Shown here: positions 50,297-59,432 of the stretch, piece after piece
How the letters are laid out: each line of letters begins with the position of its first letter
How positions within the stretch are numbered: the first letter of the stretch is position 1
Source: Streptomyces actinomycinicus
GTDB taxonomy: Bacteria > Actinomycetota > Actinomycetes > Streptomycetales > Streptomycetaceae
DNA length: 64,000 nucleotides
Assembly: GCF_016741775.1 (NCBI RefSeq)
Contig: NZ_JAERRK010000002.1
Span: 186,001-250,000 of the forward strand
Reading direction: 5' to 3'
The notes under the pieces: model-generated
Databases searched by the model: none
Told to the model about the DNA's origin: nothing
Seen by the model: the letters and a program-made list of their open reading frames with translations, nothing else
Made by a program: the position numbers and the translations under genes

Positions 50297-51001
50297 TCAG
50301 ACAAGGGCAGGGGCCGGGACCGGTCCCTCGAGAGCCCGCCGGTGCTGCATCCGGGTGATCTTGAGGACCACGAGGACGGCCAGGACGGCCGCCCCGATGT
50401 CGAGCACGTCCGCGTAGAGCATCTGCCGGGCGGCGTCCCGGATCTCGGCGGCCGTCTCGGCCCGCGCGGACAGCCGCGCGGCCACCCGGCCGGCGAGGAG
50501 GGAGACGATCCACAGCGCCCACCAGAAGTTGACGATGGCGTGTCCGGGGCGCTTGGCCCAGGCGGCACTGGAGTCCCAGATGTCGAGGACGATACGGCGC
50601 GGGAACCACAGGTTCACGACCGGGCAGAACCAGCCGCCGATCGTCCAGCCGCGCGACTTGCTGTGCCCGCCCGGGTTGAACACCTCGGCGTTCACCCGCA
50701 CCCGCCACACCCAGCACAGGTAGACGATCCCCGTGGCGAGCAGGGCGGCCGTCTGGAGCACACCGGCGGCGCTGTAGAAGGTGTCGGCGCGGTCGGCCCG
50801 GTCGACGATGCCGCCGCCTGTGGCGCCGTCGGCTATGTCACCGGCGACGTCGATCTCGCCGAGGCCGGCCCAGACGGCGAACAGGTCGGTGGCGATGACG
50901 AGGCCGAGCAGCACGGCGGTGGTCCGGCCGAGCCCCACCGGCTTGCGCAGGACGGGGCCGGGCACCATGGGCATGGGCGGCGCGGGCATGGGTGAGGTCA
51001 T
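50297..51001 (-). CDS. DUF4328 membrane protein
   Basis: 234-aa membrane protein with about four helices: TTAVLLGLVIATDLFAVWAGL, AAGVLQTAALLATGIVYLCWVWRV, HAIVNFWWALWIVSLLAGRVAARL and ADVLDIGAAVLAVLVVLKIT. The GGWFCPVVNLWFPRRIVLDIW segment between helices is characteristic of DUF4328. ATG 51001 is followed by a Pro/Met-rich start. Function unknown. Confidence 0.82.
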   Translation of the reverse strand: MTSPMPAPPMPMVPGPVLRKPVGLGRTTAVLLGLVIATDLFAVWAGLGEIDVAGDIADGATGGGIVDRADRADTFYSAAGVLQTAALLATGIVYLCWVWRVRVNAEVFNPGGHSKSRGWTIGGWFCPVVNLWFPRRIVLDIWDSSAAWAKRPGHAIVNFWWALWIVSLLAGRVAARLSARAETAAEIRDAARQMLYADVLDIGAAVLAVLVVLKITRMQHRRALEGPVPAPALV

Positions 51002-51092
51002 GAAGGTTTCCCCCGAGGCGATGAGCGATGGTGCGAAGGGCGCGCGGCTCTCCCCGAACCGGACGCGCGGTCACCGGAACCTACGTCGAGGG

Positions 51093-51300
51093 CGGCCCCG
51101 CGTCCAACCCCATTCCCGGGGGCGGCCCCGCGCCCACTCCGAACCCGCAGGCGGCCCTGCGTCCAACCCGATCCCGCGGGCGGCCCTGCGTCCAACCCGA
51201 TCCCGCGGGCGGCCCTGCGTCCAACCCGATCCCGCGGGCGGCCCTGCGTCCAACCCCATTCCCGGGGCGGCCCCGCGTCCACTCCCATCCCGCGGGCGCC
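51093..51300. repeat. 29-bp tandem repeat, about eight copies
   Basis: Unit starts at 51093, 51123, 51152, 51181, 51210, 51239, 51268 and 51297 (partial). Each contains GGCCCTGCGTCCAACCC or a close variant; three central copies are identical. It occupies most of the 51002-51365 gap between the DUF4328 and GH20 genes. There are no unique spacers, so it is not CRISPR. Confidence 0.95.
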
Positions 51301-51365
51301 TGGTCCGCCCTTTCCCCCTCGGCCGAGCCGGCTCCCGCTTTCCGCCCCGGCCCGTCCGCGTGTGC

Positions 51366-53027
51366 TCAGCCCAGCCGGTCCGAGAGCTTTCCGAATTCCG
51401 CCCAGGAAAGGGGCGGTTCGCCCGGGTCCCACAGCTTCTGCACGGTGGCCCGCAGCGGCATCCGGATCCCGGCGGCGACCTGTTCCTCCGTCTGCGCGTT
51501 CGGGAAGTCGCCCCACACGGCGAACGTCCCGCCGAGGACCTGACCCTCGTAGCGCGCGGGCACGGCGGCCGTGCCGCGCAGCACCCGCGGGTTCCACTGC
51601 TGGTAGATGCGCTGTCCCGTCGGATAGACGAAGGTCTGCGGCTGCCCGAGCACGTAGTAGAGGAACTCGTCGTTGTAGTTGACGACCTTCCGGCCCGCGC
51701 TCAGGTACTCGTCCGGCTGCCGGGCGCCGATCTCCTTGCCGGTCCAGTAGGCGACCCTGAGATCCTCGGCCGGCTGGACGGAGGTGCCGCGCAGGAAGCC
51801 GTCGTTCCACGCCCGCATCGTCCTGTCGTGGGCGCGGACGGTGTCGGCGCGGGCGTTGAGCCAGCCGGTGGCGAGGTCGGCGACCGTGCCGCCGGGGCCG
51901 TACTTCTCCCGGGCGGCGGCCGCGAGCTGCGGGTACGAGGCCTGCGGGTCCCGCACGGTCAGCGCCTGGTACTCGTCGCCGCCCAGGTGCCACTGGTCGC
52001 CGGTGAAGAGCCCCGCGTACTCGTTGAGCAGGTCGTCGACGATCTTCGCGGAGGCCTCCTTGGAGATGTCGACGGCTCCCCTGGTGGCGACCCCGCTCGC
52101 GTTGCGCAGCTGGAGATCGGGGTGGGCGGCGATCACGGCCCCCAGGTGCCCCGGCGAGTCGATCTCCGGTACGACGGTGATGTGCCGGCTGTTCGCGAGG
52201 TCCACGATCTTCTTGACCTGCGCCTTGCTCAGGTGGTCCGCGGAGACGATCTCCGGGTGGGTGGTGGACTCGATCCGGAAGGCCTGGTCGTCGGAGAAGT
52301 GCAGTCCCAGCTCGTTGAACTTCAGGTCCCCCAGCTCGCGTATCCGGTCCTCTATCCAGGTCTCGCTGAACGGTTTGCGTGCGATGTCCAGCATGAACCC
52401 GCGCACCGGCTTGGCGGGCTCGTCCCGGACGACGCCCTCCGGCGCCGTACCGCCGCCGTGGACCTCCTGCTTCAGGGTGCGGGTGCCGTAGAAGACCCCG
52501 GCCTCGCCGGGCCCGGTGATGTCGACCCGTCCGCCGCGGACGGTCATGGTGTACGACTCCTGGTTGCCGCCCCCGCCGAGCGCGAGCCGCACGTCACCGG
52601 CCCGGGCGTCGTTCTTCACGCCCGCGTAGGTCAGCCCCAGCTCTCCGGCGGCCAGCCGCCCCTCGTCCGCCAGACCGGCGTCGCTCACCAGCACCCGGCC
52701 GCCGGCTCGCGGTTTCCAGCCCGGTCCGTGCTCCGCGGTGTGGGAGCGCACCGCGGGTATCGTGCGCGGCGCCTGCGAGAGCGGGTAGGACCGACTGGGC
52801 GAAGGGCTCGCCGACGGTGTCCCCGGCTCGGCGGAGCCGGCGCCGGGCACCCGGTCGGACGACCGCCGTGCGCTCTGCTGCGGCCCGCCGTCGCCCCCGG
52901 ACGTCGCGGCCCACACGCCGACGCCCGTGCCGAGCGCGACGGTCCCGACGACCGCGGCCGCCACGGCCGCCCGCTTCCGTATCACTCGTCGCGCCGCGTC
53001 CCGGCGCCTGCGCCTGTGCTGGGTCAC
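51366..53027 (-). CDS. Beta-N-acetylhexosaminidase, GH20, membrane-anchored or secreted
   Basis: 553-aa exported glycosidase cleaving terminal N-acetylglucosamine/galactosamine, for instance from chitobiose or wall fragments. An N-terminal basic stretch and one hydrophobic helix (AAVAAAVVGTVALGTGVGVWAA) anchor or export it. A GH20b-like domain is followed by the catalytic barrel (RGFMLDIARKPFS, LHFSDDQAFRIES, PEIDSPGHLGAVIAAHPDL) with the DE pair Asp351-Glu352 in HLGGDEY. GTG 53027 has a possible -10 TACGTT six bases upstream, so a leaderless start is possible. No DasR box was recognised nearby. Confidence 0.9.
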   Translation of the reverse strand: MTQHRRRRRDAARRVIRKRAAVAAAVVGTVALGTGVGVWAATSGGDGGPQQSARRSSDRVPGAGSAEPGTPSASPSPSRSYPLSQAPRTIPAVRSHTAEHGPGWKPRAGGRVLVSDAGLADEGRLAAGELGLTYAGVKNDARAGDVRLALGGGGNQESYTMTVRGGRVDITGPGEAGVFYGTRTLKQEVHGGGTAPEGVVRDEPAKPVRGFMLDIARKPFSETWIEDRIRELGDLKFNELGLHFSDDQAFRIESTTHPEIVSADHLSKAQVKKIVDLANSRHITVVPEIDSPGHLGAVIAAHPDLQLRNASGVATRGAVDISKEASAKIVDDLLNEYAGLFTGDQWHLGGDEYQALTVRDPQASYPQLAAAAREKYGPGGTVADLATGWLNARADTVRAHDRTMRAWNDGFLRGTSVQPAEDLRVAYWTGKEIGARQPDEYLSAGRKVVNYNDEFLYYVLGQPQTFVYPTGQRIYQQWNPRVLRGTAAVPARYEGQVLGGTFAVWGDFPNAQTEEQVAAGIRMPLRATVQKLWDPGEPPLSWAEFGKLSDRLG

Positions 53028-53181
53028 CCTGTCAACGTACGTCCGGTCGCCGGCACATCCGTCACCGAGGTGTCCTGAAACTCTCCCATCCGAGTGAAAT
53101 TCAGGCATCGCTCGGACACACCATGACCACTCTCGATAACCTGACGACACACATTTCACAGCATCCCCTGCCACGCCACAT

Positions 53182-53754
53182 GTGACGCGAGGACCCACGC
53201 TGCCCGCCCACCGTCTCCCGTACCTCCCCACGCCCCTCGACGCCTTCAACACCGCCACGGACGACGAGGCGCGCACCCTTCTCCTGTGCTGCCTGCACAG
53301 CCTGTGCTGGTCCCGCCGGATCGCGGACCACCGCCCCTATCCCGACCTGGAGGCCCTGCTGGCCGCGGCGGACGAGGCGGCGTACGACCTCTCCCCGGCC
53401 GACCTCGCGGAGGCCCTCGCGGGCGAGTCCCTCCCGGAGCTGCCCGAGGACACGTACTCGGCGGCCCACATGGCCCTGAGCGCGGCGCAGGCCGCCTACG
53501 AAGCACGATTCGGACACGCGTTCGTCATCTATCTGGGCGATGCACCGCCGGACGAGGCCCTCGACCACATCCTCGAAGGCATCCGGTCACGATTGGCGAA
53601 CGATCCGGAGGAGGAACGGGTCATAGCGGCGGAGGAACTCCGGCGCCTGGCGCGAAGCCGGCTGACGGCCGGACTCAGGGGCGCGGGACCGTGCCCATCA
53701 GCGGCTCCGCCGCGTGGCGCCACCAGCCACAACGCATCCGCACCCCGCAGGTGA
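53182..53754 (+). CDS. UraD-like (OHCU decarboxylase) protein lacking key active-site residues
   Basis: 190-aa protein related to 2-oxo-4-hydroxy-4-carboxy-5-ureidoimidazoline decarboxylase of urate breakdown: LDAFNTATDDEARTLLLCCLHSLCWSRRI at the start and AAYEARFGHAFVIYLGDAPPDEALDHILEGIRSRLANDPEEERVIAAEELRRLARSRL near the end. The family's HPRIG segment with the catalytic His is replaced by ESLPELP, and the following S-x-x-EQ segment is missing. It is therefore probably not an active decarboxylase. GTG 53182 is taken as start. No other urate genes are near. Confidence 0.72.
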   Translation: MTRGPTLPAHRLPYLPTPLDAFNTATDDEARTLLLCCLHSLCWSRRIADHRPYPDLEALLAAADEAAYDLSPADLAEALAGESLPELPEDTYSAAHMALSAAQAAYEARFGHAFVIYLGDAPPDEALDHILEGIRSRLANDPEEERVIAAEELRRLARSRLTAGLRGAGPCPSAAPPRGATSHNASAPRR

Positions 53755-53852
53755 CGGGACGCACCGCCCCGGCAGCCGTCCCGGCTAGCCCAACCGCGTG
53801 CCAATTTGATCACACAGGTAGGCCCCCCGTAAGGCACGGCGCAGCGCATCGC

Positions 53853-53858
53853 TACGAT
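53853..53858 (+). promoter_or_regulatory. Possible -10 of the sdh operon promoter
   Basis: TACGAT in the 191-bp gap before sdhC, 87 bp upstream of the GTG start. A convincing -35 was not identified. No perfect Rex operator was seen. Confidence 0.4.
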
Positions 53859-53945
53859 GCTGGGGGCCGGTGGACCGTACCCGGCCGGGCCCGACCGACA
53901 GTGAAGCCGGCGCGGCCCTAGTCCCCGCTCCCGGAGGGTTCTTCC

Positions 53946-54326
53946 GTGCCGGCTGGAACGCTGTACCGCGGCCGGGAAGGAATGTGGTCGTGGGTGGCTC
54001 ATCGAGTCACCGGTGTCCTCATCTTCTTCTTCCTGTTCGTTCATGTGCTGGACACCGCTCTCGTGCGTGTCTCCCCCGAGGACTACGACAAGGTCGTAGC
54101 CACGTACAAGACGCCGATCGTCGCGCTGCTGGAGTACGGCCTCGTCGCCGCCATCCTCTTCCACGCGCTCAACGGCCTGCGTGTCATCGCCGTCGACTTC
54201 TGGTCGAAGGGCCCGCGCTACCAGAAGCAGATGTTCTGGGGCGTGATGGGTGTCTGGATCATCCTGATGGCCGGTGCGATCTACCCGGTCCTCGGCCACG
54301 CCTACCGTGTCCTCTTTGGGAGCTGA
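53946..54326 (+). CDS. sdhC: Succinate dehydrogenase cytochrome b subunit
   Basis: 126-aa membrane anchor with three helices (WVAHRVTGVLIFFFLFVHVLDTAL, LLEYGLVAAILFHALNGLRVIAVDF, MFWGVMGVWIILMAGAIYPVLG). The HRVTG and HALNGLR segments are the heme and quinone-side motifs of SdhC, including heme-ligand His candidates HV and FHALNG. GTG 53946 follows CGGAGGG. It heads a four-gene sdhCDAB operon of the TCA cycle/respiratory complex II. Confidence 0.93.
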   Translation: MPAGTLYRGREGMWSWVAHRVTGVLIFFFLFVHVLDTALVRVSPEDYDKVVATYKTPIVALLEYGLVAAILFHALNGLRVIAVDFWSKGPRYQKQMFWGVMGVWIILMAGAIYPVLGHAYRVLFGS

Positions 54327-54331
54327 CGCCG

Positions 54332-54814
54332 ATGTCCACGACTGAAACCGCGGCCCCCGGAGTCGGCCCCGTCGAGGGCACCCCCGTCTACACCGTCGAG
54401 AACCCGGCCCCGCTCATCGAGGCGCCGCGCAAGCGCACCAAGAAGACCCCGAAGTCGACCCGGGGCAACTTCGAGCTGGCGGCCTGGCTGTTCATGCGCC
54501 TGTCCGGCATCGTGCTGGTCGTCCTCGTCATCGGCCACCTGCTGATCCAGCTCGTGCTGGACGGCGGCGTCTCCAAGATCGGCTTCGCCTTCGTGGCGGG
54601 CCGCTGGGCGTCCCCGTTCTGGCAGGTCTGGGACCTGCTGATGCTGTGGCTCGCCATGCTGCACGGCGCCAACGGTCTGCGCACGGTCATCAACGACTAC
54701 GCCGAGCGGCCGAACTCCCGGCTGTGGCTGAAGGCTCTGCTCTACACCGCCACGGTGTTCACCATCCTGCTGGGCACGCTGGTGATCTTCACCTTCGACC
54801 CGAACATCCGCTAG
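54332..54814 (+). CDS. sdhD: Succinate dehydrogenase membrane anchor subunit
   Basis: 160-aa protein with a 50-residue polar N-terminal part followed by three membrane helices ([69 protein letters not shown]). MRLSGI and [10 protein letters not shown] carry the conserved His/Arg residues. ATG 54332 lies 5 bp after the sdhC stop. Together with SdhC it holds heme and the quinone site. Confidence 0.92.
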   Translation: MSTTETAAPGVGPVEGTPVYTVENPAPLIEAPRKRTKKTPKSTRGNFELAAWLFMRLSGIVLVVLVIGHLLIQLVLDGGVSKIGFAFVAGRWASPFWQVWDLLMLWLAMLHGANGLRTVINDYAERPNSRLWLKALLYTATVFTILLGTLVIFTFDPNIR

Positions 54815-54833
54815 GCACGGGGCTGCGAGAATC

Positions 54834-56588
54834 ATGAAGATCCACAAGTACGACACCGTCATCGTCGGCGCCGGTGGCGCGGGCATGCGCGCGGCCATCG
54901 AGTCGACGAAGCGCAGCCGCACCGCGGTGCTGACCAAGCTCTACCCCACCCGCTCCCACACGGGCGCCGCGCAGGGCGGCATGGCCGCCGCGCTGGCCAA
55001 CGTGGAGGAGGACAACTGGGAGTGGCACACCTTCGACACGGTCAAGGGCGGTGACTACCTGGTCGACCAGGACGCCGCCGAGATCCTGGCGAAGGAGGCC
55101 ATCGACGCCGTCCTCGACCTGGAGAAGATGGGCCTGCCGTTCAACCGGACCCCGGACGGCACCATCGACCAGCGCCGCTTCGGCGGTCACTCCCGCAACC
55201 ACGGCGAGGCCCCGGTCCGCCGGTCCTGCTACGCCGCGGACCGCACCGGCCACATGATCCTCCAGACGCTGTACCAGAACTGCGTCAAGGAGGGCGTGGA
55301 GTTCTTCAACGAGTTCTACGTCCTGGACCAGCTGATCACCGAGGTCGACGGCGTCAAGAAGTCGGCCGGTGTCGTGGCGTACGAGCTGGCCACCGGTGAG
55401 ATCCACGTCTTCCAGGCGAAGTCCGTGATCTACGCCTCCGGCGGCACCGGCAAGTTCTTCAAGGTGACCTCCAACGCGCACACCCTCACCGGTGACGGCC
55501 AGGCCGCCGTCTACCGCCGGGGCCTGCCGCTGGAGGACATGGAGTTCTTCCAGTTCCACCCGACCGGCATCTGGCGCATGGGCATCCTCCTGACCGAGGG
55601 TGCGCGCGGTGAGGGCGGCATCCTCCGCAACAAGGACGGCGAGCGCTTCATGGAGAAGTACGCGCCCGTCATGAAGGACCTCGCCTCCCGCGACGTCGTC
55701 TCCCGCTCCATCTACACGGAGATCCGCGAGGGCCGCGGCTGCGGTCCCGAGGGCGACCACGTCTACCTGGACCTGACCCACCTGCCGCCGGAGCAGCTGG
55801 ACGCCAAGCTCCCGGACATCACCGAGTTCGCGCGCACGTACCTCGGCATCGAGCCCTACACGGACCCGATCCCGATCCAGCCGACCGCGCACTACGCGAT
55901 GGGCGGCATCCCGACGAACGTCGAGGGTGAGGTCCTGGCGGACAACACCACCGTCGTCCCGGGTCTGTACGCGGCCGGCGAGGTCGCCTGTGTCTCCGTG
56001 CACGGCGCCAACCGCCTGGGCACCAACTCGCTGCTGGACATCAACGTGTTCGGCCGCCGGGCCGGCATCGCCGCCGCCGAGTACGCCCACAAGGCCGACT
56101 TCGTCGAGCTGCCGGAGAACCCGGCGTCGTTGGTGGTCGAGCAGATCGAGCGGCTGCGCACCTCCACCGGCAACGAGCGGGTGGCGACCCTGCGCCGCGA
56201 GCTGCAGGAGACCATGGACGCCAACGTCATGGTGTTCCGCACCGAGCAGACGATCAAGACGGCCGTCGAGAAGATCGCCGAGCTGCGCGAGCGCTACCGG
56301 AACGTGGCCATCCAGGACAAGGGCAAGCGGTTCAACACGGACCTCCTCGAGGCCATCGAGCTGGGCAACCTGCTCGACCTGGCCGAGGTCATGGCCGTCT
56401 CGGCCCTGGCCCGCAAGGAGTCCCGCGGTGGTCACTACCGCGAGGACTACCCGAACCGCGACGACGTCAACTTCATGCGCCACACCATGGCGTACCGCGA
56501 GGTCGGCGCCGACGGCTCGGAAACCGTCCGTCTCGACTACAAGCCGGTCGTCCAGACCCGCTACCAGCCGATGGAGCGTAAGTACTGA
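54834..56588 (+). CDS. sdhA: Succinate dehydrogenase flavoprotein subunit
   Basis: 584-aa catalytic subunit oxidising succinate to fumarate with covalent [18 protein letters not shown] binds [20 protein letters not shown] includes the FAD-linking His; [45 protein letters not shown] and [18 protein letters not shown] are active-site segments; [21 protein letters not shown] is the C-terminal FAD contact. The stop overlaps the start of sdhB by one base (TGATG). Confidence 0.97.
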   Translation: MKIHKYDTVIVGAGGAGMRAAIESTKRSRTAVLTKLYPTRSHTGAAQGGMAAALANVEEDNWEWHTFDTVKGGDYLVDQDAAEILAKEAIDAVLDLEKMGLPFNRTPDGTIDQRRFGGHSRNHGEAPVRRSCYAADRTGHMILQTLYQNCVKEGVEFFNEFYVLDQLITEVDGVKKSAGVVAYELATGEIHVFQAKSVIYASGGTGKFFKVTSNAHTLTGDGQAAVYRRGLPLEDMEFFQFHPTGIWRMGILLTEGARGEGGILRNKDGERFMEKYAPVMKDLASRDVVSRSIYTEIREGRGCGPEGDHVYLDLTHLPPEQLDAKLPDITEFARTYLGIEPYTDPIPIQPTAHYAMGGIPTNVEGEVLADNTTVVPGLYAAGEVACVSVHGANRLGTNSLLDINVFGRRAGIAAAEYAHKADFVELPENPASLVVEQIERLRTSTGNERVATLRRELQETMDANVMVFRTEQTIKTAVEKIAELRERYRNVAIQDKGKRFNTDLLEAIELGNLLDLAEVMAVSALARKESRGGHYREDYPNRDDVNFMRHTMAYREVGADGSETVRLDYKPVVQTRYQPMERKY

Positions 56589-57367
56589 TGGCTACCCCTG
56601 TTCTGGACAAGGCGGACGCGGCCGGCCAGCCCGAGCCCGGCTTCGCCGACTCCCCCTACATCACGGTCACCTTCCGGGTCCGCCGGTTCAACCCGGAGGT
56701 CTCGGCGGAGGCCACCTGGGAAGACTTCCAGCTGGAGATCGACCCGAAGGAGCGTGTCCTCGACGGCCTCCACAAGATCAAGTGGGACGTCGACGGCACC
56801 CTCACCTTCCGCCGCTCGTGCGCGCACGGCATCTGCGGCTCGGACGCGATGCGGATCAACGGCAAGAACCGCCTTGCCTGCAAGACGCTGATCAAGGACA
56901 TCAACCCCGAGAAGCCGATCACGATCGAGCCCATCAAGGGCCTGACGGTCCTGAAGGACCTGGTCGTGGACATGGAGCCGTTCTTCCAGGCGTACCGGGA
57001 CGTCATGCCGTTCCTGGTCACCAAGGACACGAACGAGCCGACCCGCGAGCGGCTGCAGTCCGCCGAGGACCGCGAGCGCTTCGACGACACGACGAAGTGC
57101 ATCCTCTGCGCGGCCTGCACCTCCTCCTGCCCGGTGTTCTGGAACGACGGCCAGTACTTCGGTCCGGCCGCGATCGTGAACGCCCACCGCTTCATCTTCG
57201 ACAGCCGTGACGAGGCGGGCGAGCAGCGCCTGGAGATCCTGAACGACCGCGACGGCGTGTGGCGCTGCCGCACGACCTTCAACTGCACGGACGCCTGCCC
57301 GCGCGGTATCGAGGTCACGAAGGCGATCCAGGAAGTGAAGCGCGCACTCATCACGCGCCGCTACTGA
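56588..57367 (+). CDS. sdhB: Succinate dehydrogenase iron-sulfur subunit
   Basis: 259-aa electron-transfer subunit. The 2Fe-2S ligands lie in RRSCAHGICGSDAM and a further Cys in RLACKTLI; the 4Fe-4S and 3Fe-4S ligands lie in CILCAACTSSCPVFW and FNCTDACPRGIEVTKAI. ATG 56588 is coupled to sdhA. A very long terminator follows 12 bp after the stop, so the operon ends here. Confidence 0.97.
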   Translation: MATPVLDKADAAGQPEPGFADSPYITVTFRVRRFNPEVSAEATWEDFQLEIDPKERVLDGLHKIKWDVDGTLTFRRSCAHGICGSDAMRINGKNRLACKTLIKDINPEKPITIEPIKGLTVLKDLVVDMEPFFQAYRDVMPFLVTKDTNEPTRERLQSAEDRERFDDTTKCILCAACTSSCPVFWNDGQYFGPAAIVNAHRFIFDSRDEAGEQRLEILNDRDGVWRCRTTFNCTDACPRGIEVTKAIQEVKRALITRRY

Positions 57368-57379
57368 CCCGCGAGGCCG

Positions 57380-57429
57380 ACGGAGAGGGCCCCGTCCCCG
57401 GTGTGCACCGGGGGCGGGGCCCTCTCCGT
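57380..57429. terminator. Very strong terminator of the sdh operon
   Basis: Arms 57380-57403 and 57406-57429 are complementary over 24 bp with a single G-U pair, one of the longest perfect hairpins in this window. Confidence 0.92.
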
Positions 57430-57481
57430 ACAACTGTGCGGGGTGTTGGTGCGTCTCCTGTGTACGCGATCAAGGAGATAC

Positions 57482-58846
57482 ATGCGCACCCACAGAGTGT
57501 CCGCCGTGGTCACGGCCACGGCGCTGTCCCTCACCGGCGGCCTGGTGGCCCTCACGGCCGGGCCGGCGAGCGCCGCGCCCGCCAAGTACGCCGACGACTT
57601 CAACGGCGACGGGTACCGGGACTACGCCTCGGGCTGGGGCGGCGAGGTCACGGTCACCTACGGCACGGCGACCGGGCCGGGGCCCAAGACGGTCCGGTTC
57701 ACCCAGGACAGCCCGAACATCCCGGGCAAGGCGGGCGATGCCGGGGGTTACGCCGACGCCTTCGGCGACGGACTGGCCACCGCCGACCTCAACCGGGACG
57801 GGTACGCCGACCTGGCCGTGGCCGACCACACCGAGAAGGCCGGGACGAAGACCGCGGCGGGCGCGGTCACCGTCCTGTGGGGCGCCAAGGCGGGTCTCGG
57901 CGTGAAGGCCACGCGGATCCCGGCCAAGTCCACGACCGGGTTCGGCACCGCCCTCGCCTCCGGCGACTTCAACGGCGACGGGAAGCCGGACCTGGCCGTC
58001 GCCGACGTCACCGGCACCCTCTTCGTCTACCGCGGCGGCTTCTCCCAGACCGGTGCGACAGGCAGCGTCACCAGGATGGAGGTCAGCCCCAGCGGCGCCC
58101 ACGTGCTGGAACCGACCGCGATCGTCGCCGGCAAGGTCACCAAGGACGCGGCCACCGACCTGTACGTGCTCGGCCAGGGCTACGAGAACGACAAGATGGT
58201 CCAGGCCGCATGGTTCGTGCAGGGCGGCTCCACCATCAAGCGCGGCAAGTACACGACGTACAACGCCTCGCACGCGGACTTCTCCTCCACCGGAGTGATC
58301 GCCGACTTCGACAAGAACGGCTACGGGGACCTGGCCGTCAGCGACAAGCCGTACAACAAGAACGCCGGTTCCGTGCTGGTACTGCGCGGCGGCGCGAGCG
58401 GCCCGACCACCTCCTACCGGCTGTCCCAGGCCACCTCCGGCGTGGCGACGGCGGCGACGAAGAACGACTCGTTCGGCTACTCCCTCTCCGCCGGTGACAC
58501 CAATCGCGACGGCTACCCCGACCTCGCCGTGGGCGTGCCCGAGGAGGAGGCCGGCTCCGTCGAGAACGCGGGCGGTGTGCACGTCCTGCGGGGCGGCAAG
58601 GGCGGCCTGACCGGTACCGGTTCCCAGTGGTTCACCCGCGCCACGGCCGGGGTGCCGGGCAGCCCCGGCGAGTGGGAGGCGCTGGGCCGCTTCGTCCGCC
58701 TGCGCGACTTCGACCGGGACGGTGACGCGGACCTGCTGGTCTCGGGCGACCTCTACCGCCCGGGTGTGCTGCTGCGCGCGACCGCCTCGGGCGTCACCAC
58801 CAGCGGCGCCTCGGAGAGCGACCTGGACCCGAACTTCCCGCAGTAG
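57482..58846 (+). CDS. Secreted FG-GAP repeat protein
   Basis: 454-aa exported protein: a signal peptide ending near GPASAAPA, then integrin-like FG-GAP/VCBS repeats forming a beta propeller. Six calcium-binding loops of DxNxDG type are visible (DFNGDGYRDYA, DLNRDGYADLAV, DFNGDGKPDLAV, DFDKNGYGDLAV, DTNRDGYPDLAV, DFDRDGDADLLV). ATG 57482 follows AAGGAG. No catalytic domain is joined to it; a surface-binding role is likely. Confidence 0.9.
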   Translation: MRTHRVSAVVTATALSLTGGLVALTAGPASAAPAKYADDFNGDGYRDYASGWGGEVTVTYGTATGPGPKTVRFTQDSPNIPGKAGDAGGYADAFGDGLATADLNRDGYADLAVADHTEKAGTKTAAGAVTVLWGAKAGLGVKATRIPAKSTTGFGTALASGDFNGDGKPDLAVADVTGTLFVYRGGFSQTGATGSVTRMEVSPSGAHVLEPTAIVAGKVTKDAATDLYVLGQGYENDKMVQAAWFVQGGSTIKRGKYTTYNASHADFSSTGVIADFDKNGYGDLAVSDKPYNKNAGSVLVLRGGASGPTTSYRLSQATSGVATAATKNDSFGYSLSAGDTNRDGYPDLAVGVPEEEAGSVENAGGVHVLRGGKGGLTGTGSQWFTRATAGVPGSPGEWEALGRFVRLRDFDRDGDADLLVSGDLYRPGVLLRATASGVTTSGASESDLDPNFPQ

Positions 58847-58868
58847 TCACGCTGCCGCGTCCCCCGCC

Positions 58869-58900
58869 GAGCCCCACCGGAATCCGCTCCGGTGGGGCTC
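58869..58900. terminator. Terminator after the FG-GAP gene
   Basis: Perfect 13-bp stem GAGCCCCACCGGA/TCCGGTGGGGCTC with a six-base loop. Confidence 0.9.
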
Positions 58901-58936
58901 CTCGCATCCGGGCACAAGGACTCCTAATCTGACGAC

Positions 58937-59347
58937 ATGTCAGACGAAGAGTCGTACGAACTGCTCGGCTTCGACAACGTGCTGCTCCCCGTCGGCGACC
59001 TCGCCGAGGCGGTCGCCTTCTACGAGCGGGCCGGATTCACCGTGGGATTCCGGTTCGACGAGGCCGGGATCGCGCTGCTGAAGGTCGGCGGGGAGACGCC
59101 GGGCCTCCTGCTGCGTGCCGAGGAGGAGCTGCGGCACCGGTCGCCGGCCTGGCCCTCGCCGCGCATCTGGCTGGAGGTGCCGGACGCGCGGGTGGCGGCA
59201 CGGAAGCTGGCCGCCGCCGGGATCCCGCCGCTGGACGAGGTGTTCCAGGTGGCCACCGGCTGGACCGTGGAGGTGACCGACCCCTGGGGCAACGTCCTGG
59301 GCTTCACGGACTACACCAAGCGCCCGGCACTGGGCCGCCGAAGCTGA
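58937..59347 (+). CDS. VOC/glyoxalase-fold protein
   Basis: 136-aa protein with two beta-alpha-beta-beta-beta modules of the vicinal oxygen chelate superfamily: LGFDNVLLPVGDLAEAVAFYERAGFTVGFRF and IWLEVPDARVAARKLAAAGIPPL with TGWTVEVTDPWGNVLGFTDY. Members are glyoxalases, dioxygenases or antibiotic-binding proteins; metal ligands here are not the full glyoxalase I set. ATG 58937. A putative regulator operator lies just downstream. Confidence 0.85.
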   Translation: MSDEESYELLGFDNVLLPVGDLAEAVAFYERAGFTVGFRFDEAGIALLKVGGETPGLLLRAEEELRHRSPAWPSPRIWLEVPDARVAARKLAAAGIPPLDEVFQVATGWTVEVTDPWGNVLGFTDYTKRPALGRRS

Positions 59348-59360
59348 GCGCTCCATTGAG

Positions 59361-59374
59361 TTGAACATGTTCAA
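59361..59374. promoter_or_regulatory. Palindromic operator copy 1
   Basis: TTGAACATGTTCAA is a perfect 14-bp palindrome, 59 bp upstream of the membrane-protein start. The second copy is 45 bp away. Confidence 0.85.
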
Positions 59375-59405
59375 AAGCAGGTCTAGAGTCATCCCTGTCA
59401 GCGTT

Positions 59406-59419
59406 TTGAACGCGTTCAA
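59406..59419. promoter_or_regulatory. Palindromic operator copy 2
   Basis: TTGAACGCGTTCAA, perfect palindrome sharing TTGAAC-n2-GTTCAA with copy 1, 13 bp before ATG 59433. Together they probably bind the TetR protein encoded at 60367. Confidence 0.85.
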
Positions 59420-59432
59420 GAAGGGGTGGGGC

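Noticed and set aside
51093..51300. CRISPR array
   Set aside because: The 29-bp repeats are contiguous with no unique spacers and no cas genes are near; it is a plain tandem repeat.
53028..53181. DasR operator upstream of the hexosaminidase gene
   Set aside because: No sequence close to the ACTGGTCTAGACCACT-type box was found in the gap.
53755..53945. Rex operator upstream of sdhC
   Set aside because: No TGTGAAC-n3-TTCACA-like palindrome is present; only a partial TGATCACAC stretch was seen.
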